Assembly (NCBI GenBank): GCA_938014915.1
Contig: CALLQQ010000097.1
Location: 1-40,111, forward strand
Direction: 5' to 3'
From: an uncultured Clostridia bacterium
GTDB taxonomy: Bacteria > Bacillota > Clostridia > Oscillospirales > Ruminococcaceae
DNA length: 40,111 bases
Below, in pieces: positions 25,004 to 32,760 of this stretch. Within the stretch, counting starts at the first letter, position 1, and every line of letters begins with the position of its first letter. Both the position numbers and the translations under genes were made by a program. A model generated the notes under the pieces. The model ran no database searches. It was not told the DNA's origin and saw only the letters and a list, made by a program, of their open reading frames with translations.

Positions 25004-25774
25004 TTAGATATGCTTTTTAATCCGTGTTAAGGCGCCCTTTTCCAATCGTGAAACTTGCGCTTGGCTAATGCCGATTTCCTGAGCAACTTCGACCTGCGTT
25101 CTTCCTTTGAAAAATCTTAAATGGAGAATCTTTTTCTCTCTCTTTCCTAATCTTTCGATAGCCTCTTTTAGTGCTATTTCATCTAACCAGTTATTATCAT
25201 CATTTTTATCCCCCACTTGATCCATGACATAGATTGTATCGCCCGCATCCGAATAGACGGGTTCATGCAATGAAATCGGATCGCTAATTGATTCAAGTGC
25301 AACGACAACTTCCTCTTTAGTATAGCCGATTTCCTTTGCTATTTCTTCTATTGTCGGCTCTCTCAAATTATCGTTTGTCAGCTTCTCTTTTGCTTGCATT
25401 GCTTTATATGCTAAATCACGTAATGAGCGGCTAACACGGATAGGATTGTTGTCCCTAAGATAGCGCCGCAATTCACCTGAAATCATCGGAACTGCATAGG
25501 TGGAAAATCGAACATTGTGCGATGTATCAAAATTATCAATTGACTTCATCAAGCCAATGCAACCAACTTGGAATAAATCATCAGGATTCTCCCCCCTGCC
25601 CATGAATCGCTGAATGACGCTCAAAACAAGTCGCAAATTGCCGTTAATTAGCTTATCTCTGGCTGATTCGTCACCCTCTTTCATCTTTTTTAGAAGATCC
25701 ATTTTTTCAGATTCTTTTAATACTACTAAATTTGATGTGCATATACCGCTTATTTCAACTTTATTATAACTCAT
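25004..25774 (-). CDS. sigG: RNA polymerase sporulation sigma factor SigG
   Basis: Late forespore sigma factor. 256 residues from ATG 25774; the in-frame GTG at 25783 overlaps the GGGAG site and is rejected. The N-terminus SYNKVEISGICTSNLVVLKESEKMDLLKKM is diagnostic of SigG. Region 2 is LVLSVIQRFMGRGENPDDLFQVGCIGLMKSIDNFDTSHNVRFSTYAVPMI; region 4 is LGKREKKILHLRFFKGRTQVEVAQEIGISQAQVSRLEKGALTRIKK. It lies 90 bp after sigE in the classical spoIIGA-sigE-sigG order. Its ribosome binding site is buried in a strong hairpin (25781-25820). Confidence 0.97.
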   Translation of the reverse strand: MSYNKVEISGICTSNLVVLKESEKMDLLKKMKEGDESARDKLINGNLRLVLSVIQRFMGRGENPDDLFQVGCIGLMKSIDNFDTSHNVRFSTYAVPMISGELRRYLRDNNPIRVSRSLRDLAYKAMQAKEKLTNDNLREPTIEEIAKEIGYTKEEVVVALESISDPISLHEPVYSDAGDTIYVMDQVGDKNDDNNWLDEIALKEAIERLGKREKKILHLRFFKGRTQVEVAQEIGISQAQVSRLEKGALTRIKKHI

Positions 25775-25780
25775 GAAAAT

Positions 25781-25828
25781 CACTCCCGCTAATACTCTAA
25801 TTTCAGTATTGGCGAGAGTGGTTTTTTT
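25781..25828 (+). terminator. Hairpin hiding the sigG ribosome binding site; + strand terminator
   Basis: Arms 25781-25796 and 25805-25820 pair at 15 of 16 positions (one G-U, one mismatch) around an 8-nt loop. On the + strand the stem is followed by seven T (25822-25828), a classical intrinsic terminator for transcripts arriving from hydF. On the - strand the same stem contains the sigG Shine-Dalgarno GGGAG (25783-25787) in its 3' arm. Confidence 0.75.
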
Positions 25829-25864
25829 ATACTGTCAATCTATTTGTAACTTTATCCAAAAGCA

Positions 25865-26590
25865 TTAAATTATCTTCTCTAAATCTGATTTTAATCCTTT
25901 AATTATTCTCTTTTCTAATCTTGAAATATATGACTGGGAAATGCCAATTGTATCTGCAACCTCCTTTTGCGTTCGTTCCTTCCCATCACGCAGCCCGAAT
26001 CTCATTTGCATTATATCCCTTTCACGCTCATCTAGGCGGTCAACCGCCGACCGTAAGATGCTTTTTTCAACTTCACTTTCAATATTCCTATTAACGCAGT
26101 CGCCATCGGTACCTAGTACATCGGATAGCAGCAATTCATTACCATCCCAGTCCGTATTAAGCGGCTCATCTAATGAAATCTCATTTTTATATTGGCTTGA
26201 CTTACGTAAGAACATTAGAATTTCATTTTCGATACATCTTGATGCATATGTAGCAAGTTTTATGTTTTTACTAGGGCGGAATGTATTTACTGCTTTAATT
26301 AAACCCATTGAACCTATTGAAACTAGATCCTCTATACCTATCCCTGTCGATTCGAACTTCTTTGCAATATACACAACTAATCTTAAATTGTGCACAATTA
26401 ATTTATCCCTCGATAAACTCCTGTCAATTGCCAATTCCCTGAATGCTTCTTGCTCCTCCTCTTTAGATAATGGTGCGGGCAGTGTTTGCGAACCATTTAT
26501 ATAGAATATAACATCCTTATCACCACGTAGGCTAAGTTTTATCATATATAACCTTATTCTTGTGCGTACCTTTGTGAATAAACCTTTCAT
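25865..26590 (-). CDS. sigE: RNA polymerase sporulation sigma factor SigE (pro-form)
   Basis: Early mother-cell sigma factor made as an inactive precursor cleaved by SpoIIGA. I choose ATG 26590 (241 residues): AAGGA lies 9 nt upstream, and the resulting pro-sequence MKGLFTKVRTRIRLYMIKLS matches the B. subtilis basic-amphipathic pro-peptide in length. ATG 26608, which overlaps the spoIIGA stop, is the alternative. By alignment the cleavage region is around VIFYINGSQTLP. Sigma regions: HNLRLVVYIAKKFESTGIGIEDLVSIGSMGLIKAVNTF (2) and LDERERDIMQMRFGL...TQKEVADTIGISQSYISRLEKR (4). Confidence 0.96.
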   Translation of the reverse strand: MKGLFTKVRTRIRLYMIKLSLRGDKDVIFYINGSQTLPAPLSKEEEQEAFRELAIDRSLSRDKLIVHNLRLVVYIAKKFESTGIGIEDLVSIGSMGLIKAVNTFRPSKNIKLATYASRCIENEILMFLRKSSQYKNEISLDEPLNTDWDGNELLLSDVLGTDGDCVNRNIESEVEKSILRSAVDRLDERERDIMQMRFGLRDGKERTQKEVADTIGISQSYISRLEKRIIKGLKSDLEKII

Positions 26591-26607
26591 CTGCTTAAAT
26601 CCTTTCA

Positions 26608-27486
26608 TTAAATTAGTAATTTCGGACTGAGTATTGCCCCATATTCCTCCCCCTTAAGACTGTTGTTGCTAATGCCAATCAGTGCTTTAACTGGCTTGGC
26701 TCTCATTCCCTCCCCTTTTATATAAATATTATCCGCCTTAAAAGCGGGTATGATACCACTAGAATTAATCGTGCTAAAAGGCAAAAGGCGGATTCCAGAT
26801 AAAGAATCCTGCGTTGTAATAAGATTCTCAATATTATGATAATCGCCATCCGCAAGAACCTCCCGATATTGAATAGGGAGTATACTTTCAATCCTGCCAT
26901 AATCGCATATTATTACAGGCATACCTGAAAAAGTGTCCATTAAGGTATTCCCACTATCGACAAAGCCGTTAACTTCAACTTTGTTCTTGCAAAAATCAAT
27001 CCCCACCGTTACCCTTCTATCAAGACCGGCACGATAATCAAGAGCATATCGTATTGCCTTAACAATAAAATAAGCGATTATTGTTGATAATGCTAGCGTG
27101 ATGAACGATATATCGAAATAGACGCTGCCATTTTTGTAGAACATATTGACGGGGTATACAAGCAGCCATAGTCCGAGCATCACACCCGCAAATACAAAAT
27201 TAATAACAAAGAAAATCAAAGATATTCTCAAGTATGTGCGGCTATTAGGATATCCATATGTAACTAATATTATCGTGAATGCCGCAATTAACTTAATGAG
27301 TAAAGTTGATATAAACCCCATCGATGGTGCTAATATTATTAGCGAAAACAAGCTTCCGATAAATGCGCCGATTACGCATCTAATGTTTTTCACATCTCGG
27401 TGCATAAAAACATTAGTAGTTTTTATAAGGAAGTAATTCACATATATATTTACAAGGATAAGAACATCAACATATATTGTTGTCAT
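26608..27486 (-). CDS. spoIIGA: Sigma-E processing peptidase SpoIIGA
   Basis: Membrane-embedded aspartic protease that activates pro-SigE. 292 residues. Five hydrophobic segments occupy the N-terminal half (about 1-150), followed by the soluble protease domain with VNGFVDSGNTLMDTFSGMPVIICDY, where DSGN carries the catalytic Asp. LLPFSTINSSGIIPAFKADNIYI and a C-terminal ILSPKLL are conserved in the family. Start ATG 27486 has AGAGG upstream. Its stop overlaps a sigE ATG by one base, consistent with a spoIIG operon. Confidence 0.95.
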   Translation of the reverse strand: MTTIYVDVLILVNIYVNYFLIKTTNVFMHRDVKNIRCVIGAFIGSLFSLIILAPSMGFISTLLIKLIAAFTIILVTYGYPNSRTYLRISLIFFVINFVFAGVMLGLWLLVYPVNMFYKNGSVYFDISFITLALSTIIAYFIVKAIRYALDYRAGLDRRVTVGIDFCKNKVEVNGFVDSGNTLMDTFSGMPVIICDYGRIESILPIQYREVLADGDYHNIENLITTQDSLSGIRLLPFSTINSSGIIPAFKADNIYIKGEGMRAKPVKALIGISNNSLKGEEYGAILSPKLLI

Positions 27487-27518
27487 ACAATCGCCCTCTC
27501 TAAAATGTCCATAACATA

Positions 27519-27596
27519 ATTATATGGTGTGGACATGAGTAAAGCTTGTCGATTGGAGTGACAAGTTTATGGCTTATCCTTAATATTCTTGTCGAC
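27519..27596 (-). promoter_or_regulatory. spoIIG-type promoter with Spo0A boxes
   Basis: On the - strand -10 TATAAT (27524-27519) is preceded, after a 22-bp spacer, by TCGACA (27552-27547), one mismatch from TTGACA. A spacer this long is the hallmark of the B. subtilis Spo0A-dependent spoIIG promoter. Two Spo0A-box matches (consensus TGTCGAA) read on the + strand: TTGTCGAT at 27546-27553, overlapping the -35, and TTGTCGAC at 27589-27596, 43 bp away. Spo0A control is inferred. Confidence 0.7.
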
Positions 27597-27625
27597 TTAG
27601 TTAGATAATGCGTTTTGGGCACAAA

Positions 27626-27656
27626 AAATCCTCCAGCAACTAAAGCTGGAGGATTT
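27626..27656 (-). terminator. Terminator of the M18 aminopeptidase gene
   Basis: Perfect 12-bp stem (arms 27626-27637 and 27645-27656, core CCTCCAGC/GCTGGAGG) with a 7-nt loop. On the - strand a TTTTTT run follows; the + strand also has TTTATTT. It insulates the upstream transcript from the spoIIG promoter. Confidence 0.9.
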
Positions 27657-27670
27657 ATTTACTATCTATT

Positions 27671-29074
27671 CTAGTCTTTAATAAAAGCATCGAATGCTTT
27701 ATATGCCATGAAGACATCATTTTTTGCTACTACTTCATATGGCGAATGCATTGAAAGTACGGGAACACCAACATCAATCACATCAATATCTAGATTTGCA
27801 ATATAGGCTGCAACTGTTCCGCCGCCGCCGAGGTCGACTCTGCCGAGTTCAGCGGTCTGCCAAATGATATTATTCTCATCAAATACATTTCTTACTCTTG
27901 AAACAAATTCGGCCGATGCGTCCGACGTGCCTGCCTTGCCCCTAGCGCCAGTAAACTTCGTTACTACTACACCGTAATTTACATAGGCACAGTTCCTTTT
28001 TTCGTGTACATCGGGGAATGTAGGGTCGAATGCTGCATTGACATCCGCGGATAAACATTCAGAATTAGAGAGAACCGTTCTTCCCAATATTCCGTACGGC
28101 TCTGCCAAATCTGCAATAAAGTATTTTAGAAAAGCCGACTTGAGCCCTGTATTACCATCGCTCCCCGTTTCTTCTTTATCTGCTAGAACGGTCACTATTG
28201 TCTTTTTAGGCTTTTCACATTCAAGCGTAGCCATGAGGGATGTGTATGCGCATACTCTATCATCGTGACCGTATGAGCCGATCATACTCCTGTCGAATCC
28301 AATATCACGAGCCTTGAATGCTGGCACTGCCTCAAGCTCTGCCGATAGCAAATCAGCCTCAATAATTCCGTACTTTTCGTGTAGGATATTGATGATGTTC
28401 AATTTAACTTTTTCGCTGATTTCATCATCTTTAAACGGGCGGGATCCGATAAGAATGTTCAGCTCCTCACCTTTTATTCCCTCCGCTAATGTGCGTTTCA
28501 TTTGCTCTTGTGCTAGATGCGGTAGAAGATCGGTTACGCAGAAAACTGGGTCGTTGTCATCCTCACCGATATTAACTTCTACACTTGTGCCGTCAGCTCG
28601 CATAATCACGCCGTGTAATGATAACGGCATTGCTGTCCATTGATATTTCTTAATACCGCCATAATAATGCGTTTTAAATAGGGCGAGTTGGGCTTCTTCA
28701 TACAATGGGCGTTGCTTCAAGTCAAGTCTTGGCGAATCTATATGCGATGCGCAAATCTTCACACCATTATCTAACGAATCTTCGCCGATTACAGCAAGGA
28801 TTAATGCCTTGCCCCGATTATTATAGTATACCTTATCGCCGGCAACATACTTTTTTCCCTTTTCATATTCGGTAAATCCATGCTCCTTAGCCATAGCAAT
28901 TGATGTATTCACCGCTTGCCTTTCAGTTTTAGATTTATCTAAAAACTCCTTATAATCTTCGCAAAATGCATCGGTCTCATTCATGAATTCATGACTCAAT
29001 GTTAGCCCAGAATTCTCATAGTTAATTAGTAGCTTCTCCTTTAACTTCTTTGCCTCGCTCTTTTTTTTGTCCAT
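27671..29074 (-). CDS. M18 family aminopeptidase (aspartyl aminopeptidase-like)
   Basis: Cytosolic two-metal aminopeptidase removing N-terminal residues, often acidic ones. 467 residues from ATG 29074 (GGGAGG 9 nt upstream; ATG 29083 directly abuts that site). Metal and catalytic motifs of family M18 in order: ASHIDSPRLDLK, GYG-type HDDR (GSYGHDDRVCAYTSL), LADKEETGSDG with the catalytic Glu pair, LSADVNAAFDP, and MHSPYEVVAKND at the C-terminus. The N-terminus is Lys-rich. It may be cotranscribed from the slt gene upstream. Confidence 0.95.
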   Translation of the reverse strand: MDKKKSEAKKLKEKLLINYENSGLTLSHEFMNETDAFCEDYKEFLDKSKTERQAVNTSIAMAKEHGFTEYEKGKKYVAGDKVYYNNRGKALILAVIGEDSLDNGVKICASHIDSPRLDLKQRPLYEEAQLALFKTHYYGGIKKYQWTAMPLSLHGVIMRADGTSVEVNIGEDDNDPVFCVTDLLPHLAQEQMKRTLAEGIKGEELNILIGSRPFKDDEISEKVKLNIINILHEKYGIIEADLLSAELEAVPAFKARDIGFDRSMIGSYGHDDRVCAYTSLMATLECEKPKKTIVTVLADKEETGSDGNTGLKSAFLKYFIADLAEPYGILGRTVLSNSECLSADVNAAFDPTFPDVHEKRNCAYVNYGVVVTKFTGARGKAGTSDASAEFVSRVRNVFDENNIIWQTAELGRVDLGGGGTVAAYIANLDIDVIDVGVPVLSMHSPYEVVAKNDVFMAYKAFDAFIKD

Positions 29075-29163
29075 TTTAACCATCCTCCCAAAACTTATAT
29101 GTCGTTAACCATGCTATTATATATATCCCATGCCTTCATTACCTTATATACATAATGGTTGGT

Positions 29164-29673
29164 TTACTTAATAGGTATTATATCTAACTTTATTCCATCT
29201 TCGCTATATTCTTTGTTGGACAGCCATCCATTTACACGGGTTCTGCCTGCGTGATATGCCGCTATTGCCTCCTCCTCATTTTCATATTCATCTAGAAGAA
29301 GTGCTAACATATATGTCCCATATTTAATGCTAACCTCGGGATCAAAAATATCTTCATAACTGGTATCACTATCGTCATTCATTCGGAATTTTGTCCACTC
29401 AAAGGCATCTTCCATCATTTGCATAAGTCCCGACGCACCTGCTGAAGATACGGCATTCTTATCATAACCGCTTTCCGTCCTAATAATAGCTAGAATTAAA
29501 GTTTTCTCAACTCCATTTTCTTCAGCATATTTATCGATTATATCTTCATATTTGATTGGATATGCGAATTTATAATAAAGCTTATCGCCATAAAGCAAGG
29601 CCACAAGCCCGATTAACAAAATTAACACAAGGAAAAAGCGAGTCGGCCCCTTACGCTTATGTAACTTTCGCAT
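29164..29673 (-). CDS. Lytic murein transglycosylase, C-terminally truncated by a nonsense codon
   Basis: Membrane-anchored SLT-domain enzyme. 169 residues: basic N-terminus, one transmembrane helix (about 13-28), then the SLT domain with catalytic Glu67 in IIRTESGYDKNAVSSAGASGLMQMM, and AIAAYHAGRTRVNGWL. The frame stops at TAA 29166-29164 after IIPIK. Reading on in the same frame gives TNHYVYKVMKAWDIYNS and more, up to TAA 29097-29095. This matches the family's conserved C-terminal helix (consensus roughly PFKETRNYVKKVL.NY.IYKKLY), with the stop replacing the Glu. ATG 29673 has GGGAG 8 nt upstream and overlaps the end of coaE. It may be a degraded gene, a sequence error or a read-through stop. 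Confidence 0.85.
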   Translation of the reverse strand: MRKLHKRKGPTRFFLVLILLIGLVALLYGDKLYYKFAYPIKYEDIIDKYAEENGVEKTLILAIIRTESGYDKNAVSSAGASGLMQMMEDAFEWTKFRMNDDSDTSYEDIFDPEVSIKYGTYMLALLLDEYENEEEAIAAYHAGRTRVNGWLSNKEYSEDGIKLDIIPIK

Positions 29674-30289
29674 TGTAATACTCCCATATTTTTTTAGCTA
29701 CTTCACTCGCCATTGACTCCAATGTTTGTATGTCCGAATCGTTTTGTAATATAAAATCGCTCCTCTTTGCATAATAGCTAAATTCAGGTTGCGATTTTAT
29801 TCTGCTTAGCGCCTGATCCTCGGTTAGATTATCCCTTTTTATAATATAGTTTAGGCGCTTATTAACATCGGCATTTACACATACAACTAAACTGCAAAAG
29901 TCATCAGCATTGCTTTCAAAGAGTGTAGGTGCATCAAGAAGAACCATGCGAACACCATCTTTTTCAAGGGTGTTGAGCGTCTTTAGGATGCGTGCTGTTA
30001 TATAAGGATATACGATACTGCCAAGATGAATTAATTTGGCTTTATCGTTGAACACCATTTCCCCAAGTTTTTTTCTATTTAGAGTGCCGTCTGTATTTAA
30101 GATGGCATCAGTAAATTCCTCAGCCAATTCTTTTATGCAGCTACTTGTATTATCTATAACATCTCTTGATACCTTATCGGCATTAATAATATAATAACCT
30201 GACTTAGCAAATACCTCGCTTACAGTTGTTTTACCGGAACCCGTCGGTCCTGTTAAGCCGATAACCTTTATATCAGAATCCCTATTCAA
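29657..30289 (-). CDS. coaE: Dephospho-CoA kinase
   Basis: Last step of coenzyme A synthesis. From TTG 30289 it is 210 residues; GAGGTG is 7-8 nt upstream, inside the end of the Sua5 gene. A TTG at 30304 is the alternative but precedes this site. The P-loop is IGLTGPTGSGKTTVSEVF (Lys20), followed by INADKVSRDVI, VVLLDAPTLFE-like VRMVLLDAPTLFE, and a lid segment NKRLNYIIKRDNLTEDQALSRI. It overlaps both neighbours, so it is embedded in a tight operon. Confidence 0.94.
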   Translation of the reverse strand: MNRDSDIKVIGLTGPTGSGKTTVSEVFAKSGYYIINADKVSRDVIDNTSSCIKELAEEFTDAILNTDGTLNRKKLGEMVFNDKAKLIHLGSIVYPYITARILKTLNTLEKDGVRMVLLDAPTLFESNADDFCSLVVCVNADVNKRLNYIIKRDNLTEDQALSRIKSQPEFSYYAKRSDFILQNDSDIQTLESMASEVAKKIWEYYNAKVT

Positions 30290-31307
30290 TGACAACCACC
30301 TCAAATCCTGCCGCTCGAAGCAGCCTGTTATATACCGCTAATCCGATGCCATCCTTATTCGGGCATCTTACAAAAACTCTATTAGCATTTAATTTGTCAA
30401 GCTCCCTTAGCTTGGTAAAGAGCTGCTCTGCTTGCTCCCGTGAATCCCCACCGTATGTTAAATGCGGTAGGTGCATTATTGCACTATCATCGTCGAATAT
30501 CAAACAAAAGTCACCATCAGTAAAATTACTATTTGCATATTCAATGAATCTATTTATATCTGAATCGACTAGAATTACTTTAGCCCTTGGCGAATAATGC
30601 TTGTATTTCATACCAGGCGATTCTGTCGGCGTATCGTCATCGGGTGGCTCAAATACACCACTAGCAAGTATCGCTGTAAAGCCACGTGCCTTTATATCTT
30701 CCATTGTGACGATGCCTGGTCGCAAAATTACAACCATATCATTCTCTATTTTAACTACCGTTGATTCTAATCCGATTTTGCAACTTCCGCCATCTAGTAT
30801 AATGGGAATTTGCCCCTTTAAATCATCATAAACGTGATTTGCAGTTGTCGGGCTCGGGCTCCCCGATTTGTTCGCCGATGGTGCAGCGATAGGAACGCCA
30901 CTCTCATTAATCAATCGAATTGCTACATCATGGTCCGGCATCCTAATTGCAACAGTATCAAGTCCTGCGGATATTTCATATGGTATTAGATTCGATTTTG
31001 GCAGGACTATTGTAAGCGGCCCCGGCCAGAAATCCTTTGCTAATTCGTGGGCGATTTTCGGCACATTAGACGTTAATCTTTCTAACATTGAAATATCGCT
31101 TATGTGAACTATGAGGGGATTGTCTTGCGGTCGCCCCTTGATTTTGAAAATTCTTCTTATAGCTTTGGGATTTGTAGCATCGGCAGCAAGCCCGTATACG
31201 GTTTCCGTCGGCATTGCAACAACATCACCATTTTGTATTAACTGGGCCGCAATGCGAATGTTCTCATCATTCGTGGATAGAATCCTTGTATCCTTAGGGT
31301 TAAGCAT
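30282..31307 (-). CDS. L-threonylcarbamoyladenylate synthase (Sua5 type)
   Basis: Makes threonylcarbamoyl-AMP for the t6A37 modification of ANN-decoding tRNAs. 341 residues, the long Sua5 architecture: an N-terminal YrdC domain (PTETVYGLAADATNPKAIRRIFKIKGRPQDNPLIVHI, SGLDTVAIRMP-like AGLDTVAIRMPDH, PIAAPSANKSGSPSPT) joined by a linker PTESPGMKYKHYSPRA to a C-terminal Rossmann-like Sua5 domain. ATG 31307 has AAGGG about 13 nt upstream, a loose spacing. No better in-frame start exists. It lies 33 bp after prfA. Confidence 0.94.
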   Translation of the reverse strand: MLNPKDTRILSTNDENIRIAAQLIQNGDVVAMPTETVYGLAADATNPKAIRRIFKIKGRPQDNPLIVHISDISMLERLTSNVPKIAHELAKDFWPGPLTIVLPKSNLIPYEISAGLDTVAIRMPDHDVAIRLINESGVPIAAPSANKSGSPSPTTANHVYDDLKGQIPIILDGGSCKIGLESTVVKIENDMVVILRPGIVTMEDIKARGFTAILASGVFEPPDDDTPTESPGMKYKHYSPRAKVILVDSDINRFIEYANSNFTDGDFCLIFDDDSAIMHLPHLTYGGDSREQAEQLFTKLRELDKLNANRVFVRCPNKDGIGLAVYNRLLRAAGFEVVVIE

Positions 31308-31340
31308 ATGTTTTAAAATACCCTTCTTTTATTAATATAA

Positions 31341-32414
31341 TTACTGCTCCTGTGACGCTAACTTTGATGCGTTATCCGCCATTGCAAGTGCGTCAAATAC
31401 TTCATCAAGGTTACCATCAAGAATTTCTTCAAGTCGGTATAAAGTAAGATTAATTCTATGGTCGGTTAATCTACCTTGCGGATAATTATATGTGCGTATC
31501 CTCTCGGATCTATCACCAGTGCCGACTTGTATTTTACGTTCGGACGCAATTTTTTCATGTTGCTCGGCAAGCTTCGCTTCATATAGCTTAGAACGCAGAA
31601 CTTTCATTGCTTTATCACGATTCTTATGCTGACTCCGCTCGTCCTGACATTCGACTACTATACCGGTCGGAACGTGGGTTAATCTAATTGCCGATTCAGT
31701 TTTATTTACGTGCTGGCCGCCCGCCCCACTTGCTCTGAATGTATCCGTTTGAATATCGGCAGGATTAATATCAATTTCAACATCTTCTGCCTCTGGCAAT
31801 ACCGCAACTGTAACAGTCGAAGTGTGAATTCTTCCCTGCGATTCAGTTTCGGGAACACGCTGGACTCTGTGAACACCGCTCTCGTATTTCAACTTAGCAT
31901 ATGCCCCTTCGCCCTCGATACTAAAGCTAACTTCTTTAATTCCGCCAAGTTCGGTTTCATTGGCATTTATCATTTCTACTTTCCATCTTTTTGTTTCGGC
32001 ATACATACTGTACATTCTCAATAGGGACGCCGCAAAGAGTGATGCTTCTTCTCCACCTGCTCCCCCTCTAATCTCGATGATAACATTCCTATCATCGTCC
32101 GGATCTTTGGGGAGTAGAAGAATCTTGAGCTGCTCGCTGAGCTCCTCCATCTTGTGCCTACTTTCATCATATTCGGCTTGCACCATTTCCCTGAAGTCTT
32201 TGTCAAGTCCGCCCGAATCAAGCAATTCTTGCGCTTCTTCAAAGCTATCTTTATGCTTAGTATATTCTTTGAAGGCATCTATCAATGGTGTTAGCGATTT
32301 ATATTCCTTCATCAATTCACGGTATTGGTTGTTATCGCTAATAACATCGGGCAATGTTAGTTTCTCGCTAATTTCATTATATCTTTCTTCTGCCAGTTTG
32401 AGTTTTTCGTACAT
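31341..32414 (-). CDS. prfA: Peptide chain release factor 1
   Basis: Decodes UAA/UAG. 357 residues. The RF1-specific P-x-T tripeptide is PET in RVQRVPETESQGRIHTS, and the catalytic GGQ is in RASGAGGQHVNKTESAIRLTH. GGAGGEEASLFAASLLRMYS precedes them, as in the family. ATG 32414 has AGGAG 8 nt upstream. It sits between the DUF951 and Sua5 genes. With prfB at 17629, both class I release factors are in this window. Confidence 0.97.
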   Translation of the reverse strand: MYEKLKLAEERYNEISEKLTLPDVISDNNQYRELMKEYKSLTPLIDAFKEYTKHKDSFEEAQELLDSGGLDKDFREMVQAEYDESRHKMEELSEQLKILLLPKDPDDDRNVIIEIRGGAGGEEASLFAASLLRMYSMYAETKRWKVEMINANETELGGIKEVSFSIEGEGAYAKLKYESGVHRVQRVPETESQGRIHTSTVTVAVLPEAEDVEIDINPADIQTDTFRASGAGGQHVNKTESAIRLTHVPTGIVVECQDERSQHKNRDKAMKVLRSKLYEAKLAEQHEKIASERKIQVGTGDRSERIRTYNYPQGRLTDHRINLTLYRLEEILDGNLDEVFDALAMADNASKLASQEQ

Positions 32415-32430
32415 ATAAACTCTCCTAAAA

Positions 32431-32619
32431 TTAATTTATTTCATCTTTTATGATATGCTTTATGCTTTTTACGGCTTTGTTACGTGGAATCATAAATTCC
32501 CTATCGCATTTTTGACATTTCAATTTAAAATCCATTCCGATCCTTAGAATCTTAAAATCACTACATCCACATGGATGTTGCTTTTTCATGCGAACGATAT
32601 CGCCAACCTTTACATCCAT
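32431..32619 (-). CDS. DUF951 family protein
   Basis: 62 residues matching DUF951: VKVGDIVRMKKQHPCGCSDFKILRIGMDFKLKCQKCDREFMIPR. Two Cys pairs (PCGC and CQKC) suggest a small zinc-binding beta fold. The family is widespread in Firmicutes; its function is unknown to me. ATG 32619 has AGGAG 9 nt upstream. First gene of the operon leading into prfA, 16 bp away. Confidence 0.9.
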   Translation of the reverse strand: MDVKVGDIVRMKKQHPCGCSDFKILRIGMDFKLKCQKCDREFMIPRNKAVKSIKHIIKDEIN

Positions 32620-32657
32620 ATATGACTCTCCTTTAATAAAAATTGTCTTAGAATAGT

Positions 32658-32687
32658 ATTATACCATTATCGGCGGTTAAAAGGCAA
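32658..32687 (-). promoter_or_regulatory. Promoter of the DUF951-prfA-sua5-coaE-slt operon
   Basis: On the - strand TTGCCT (32687-32682), 18-bp spacer, TATAAT (32663-32658) preceded by TGG, an extended -10. Predicted leader is about 32 nt. Confidence 0.8.
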
Positions 32688-32760
32688 ATATTTTCTATAA
32701 TAATTTGAATTTAATTTAGAATAATAGAGACATGATAAGATTTGGAAAGGGGAATCCTCA

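Noticed and set aside
25000..25024. Terminator between hydF and sigG
   Set aside because: The T run (25013-25017) is preceded by GCTATGC...GATATGC, which does not form a stable stem.
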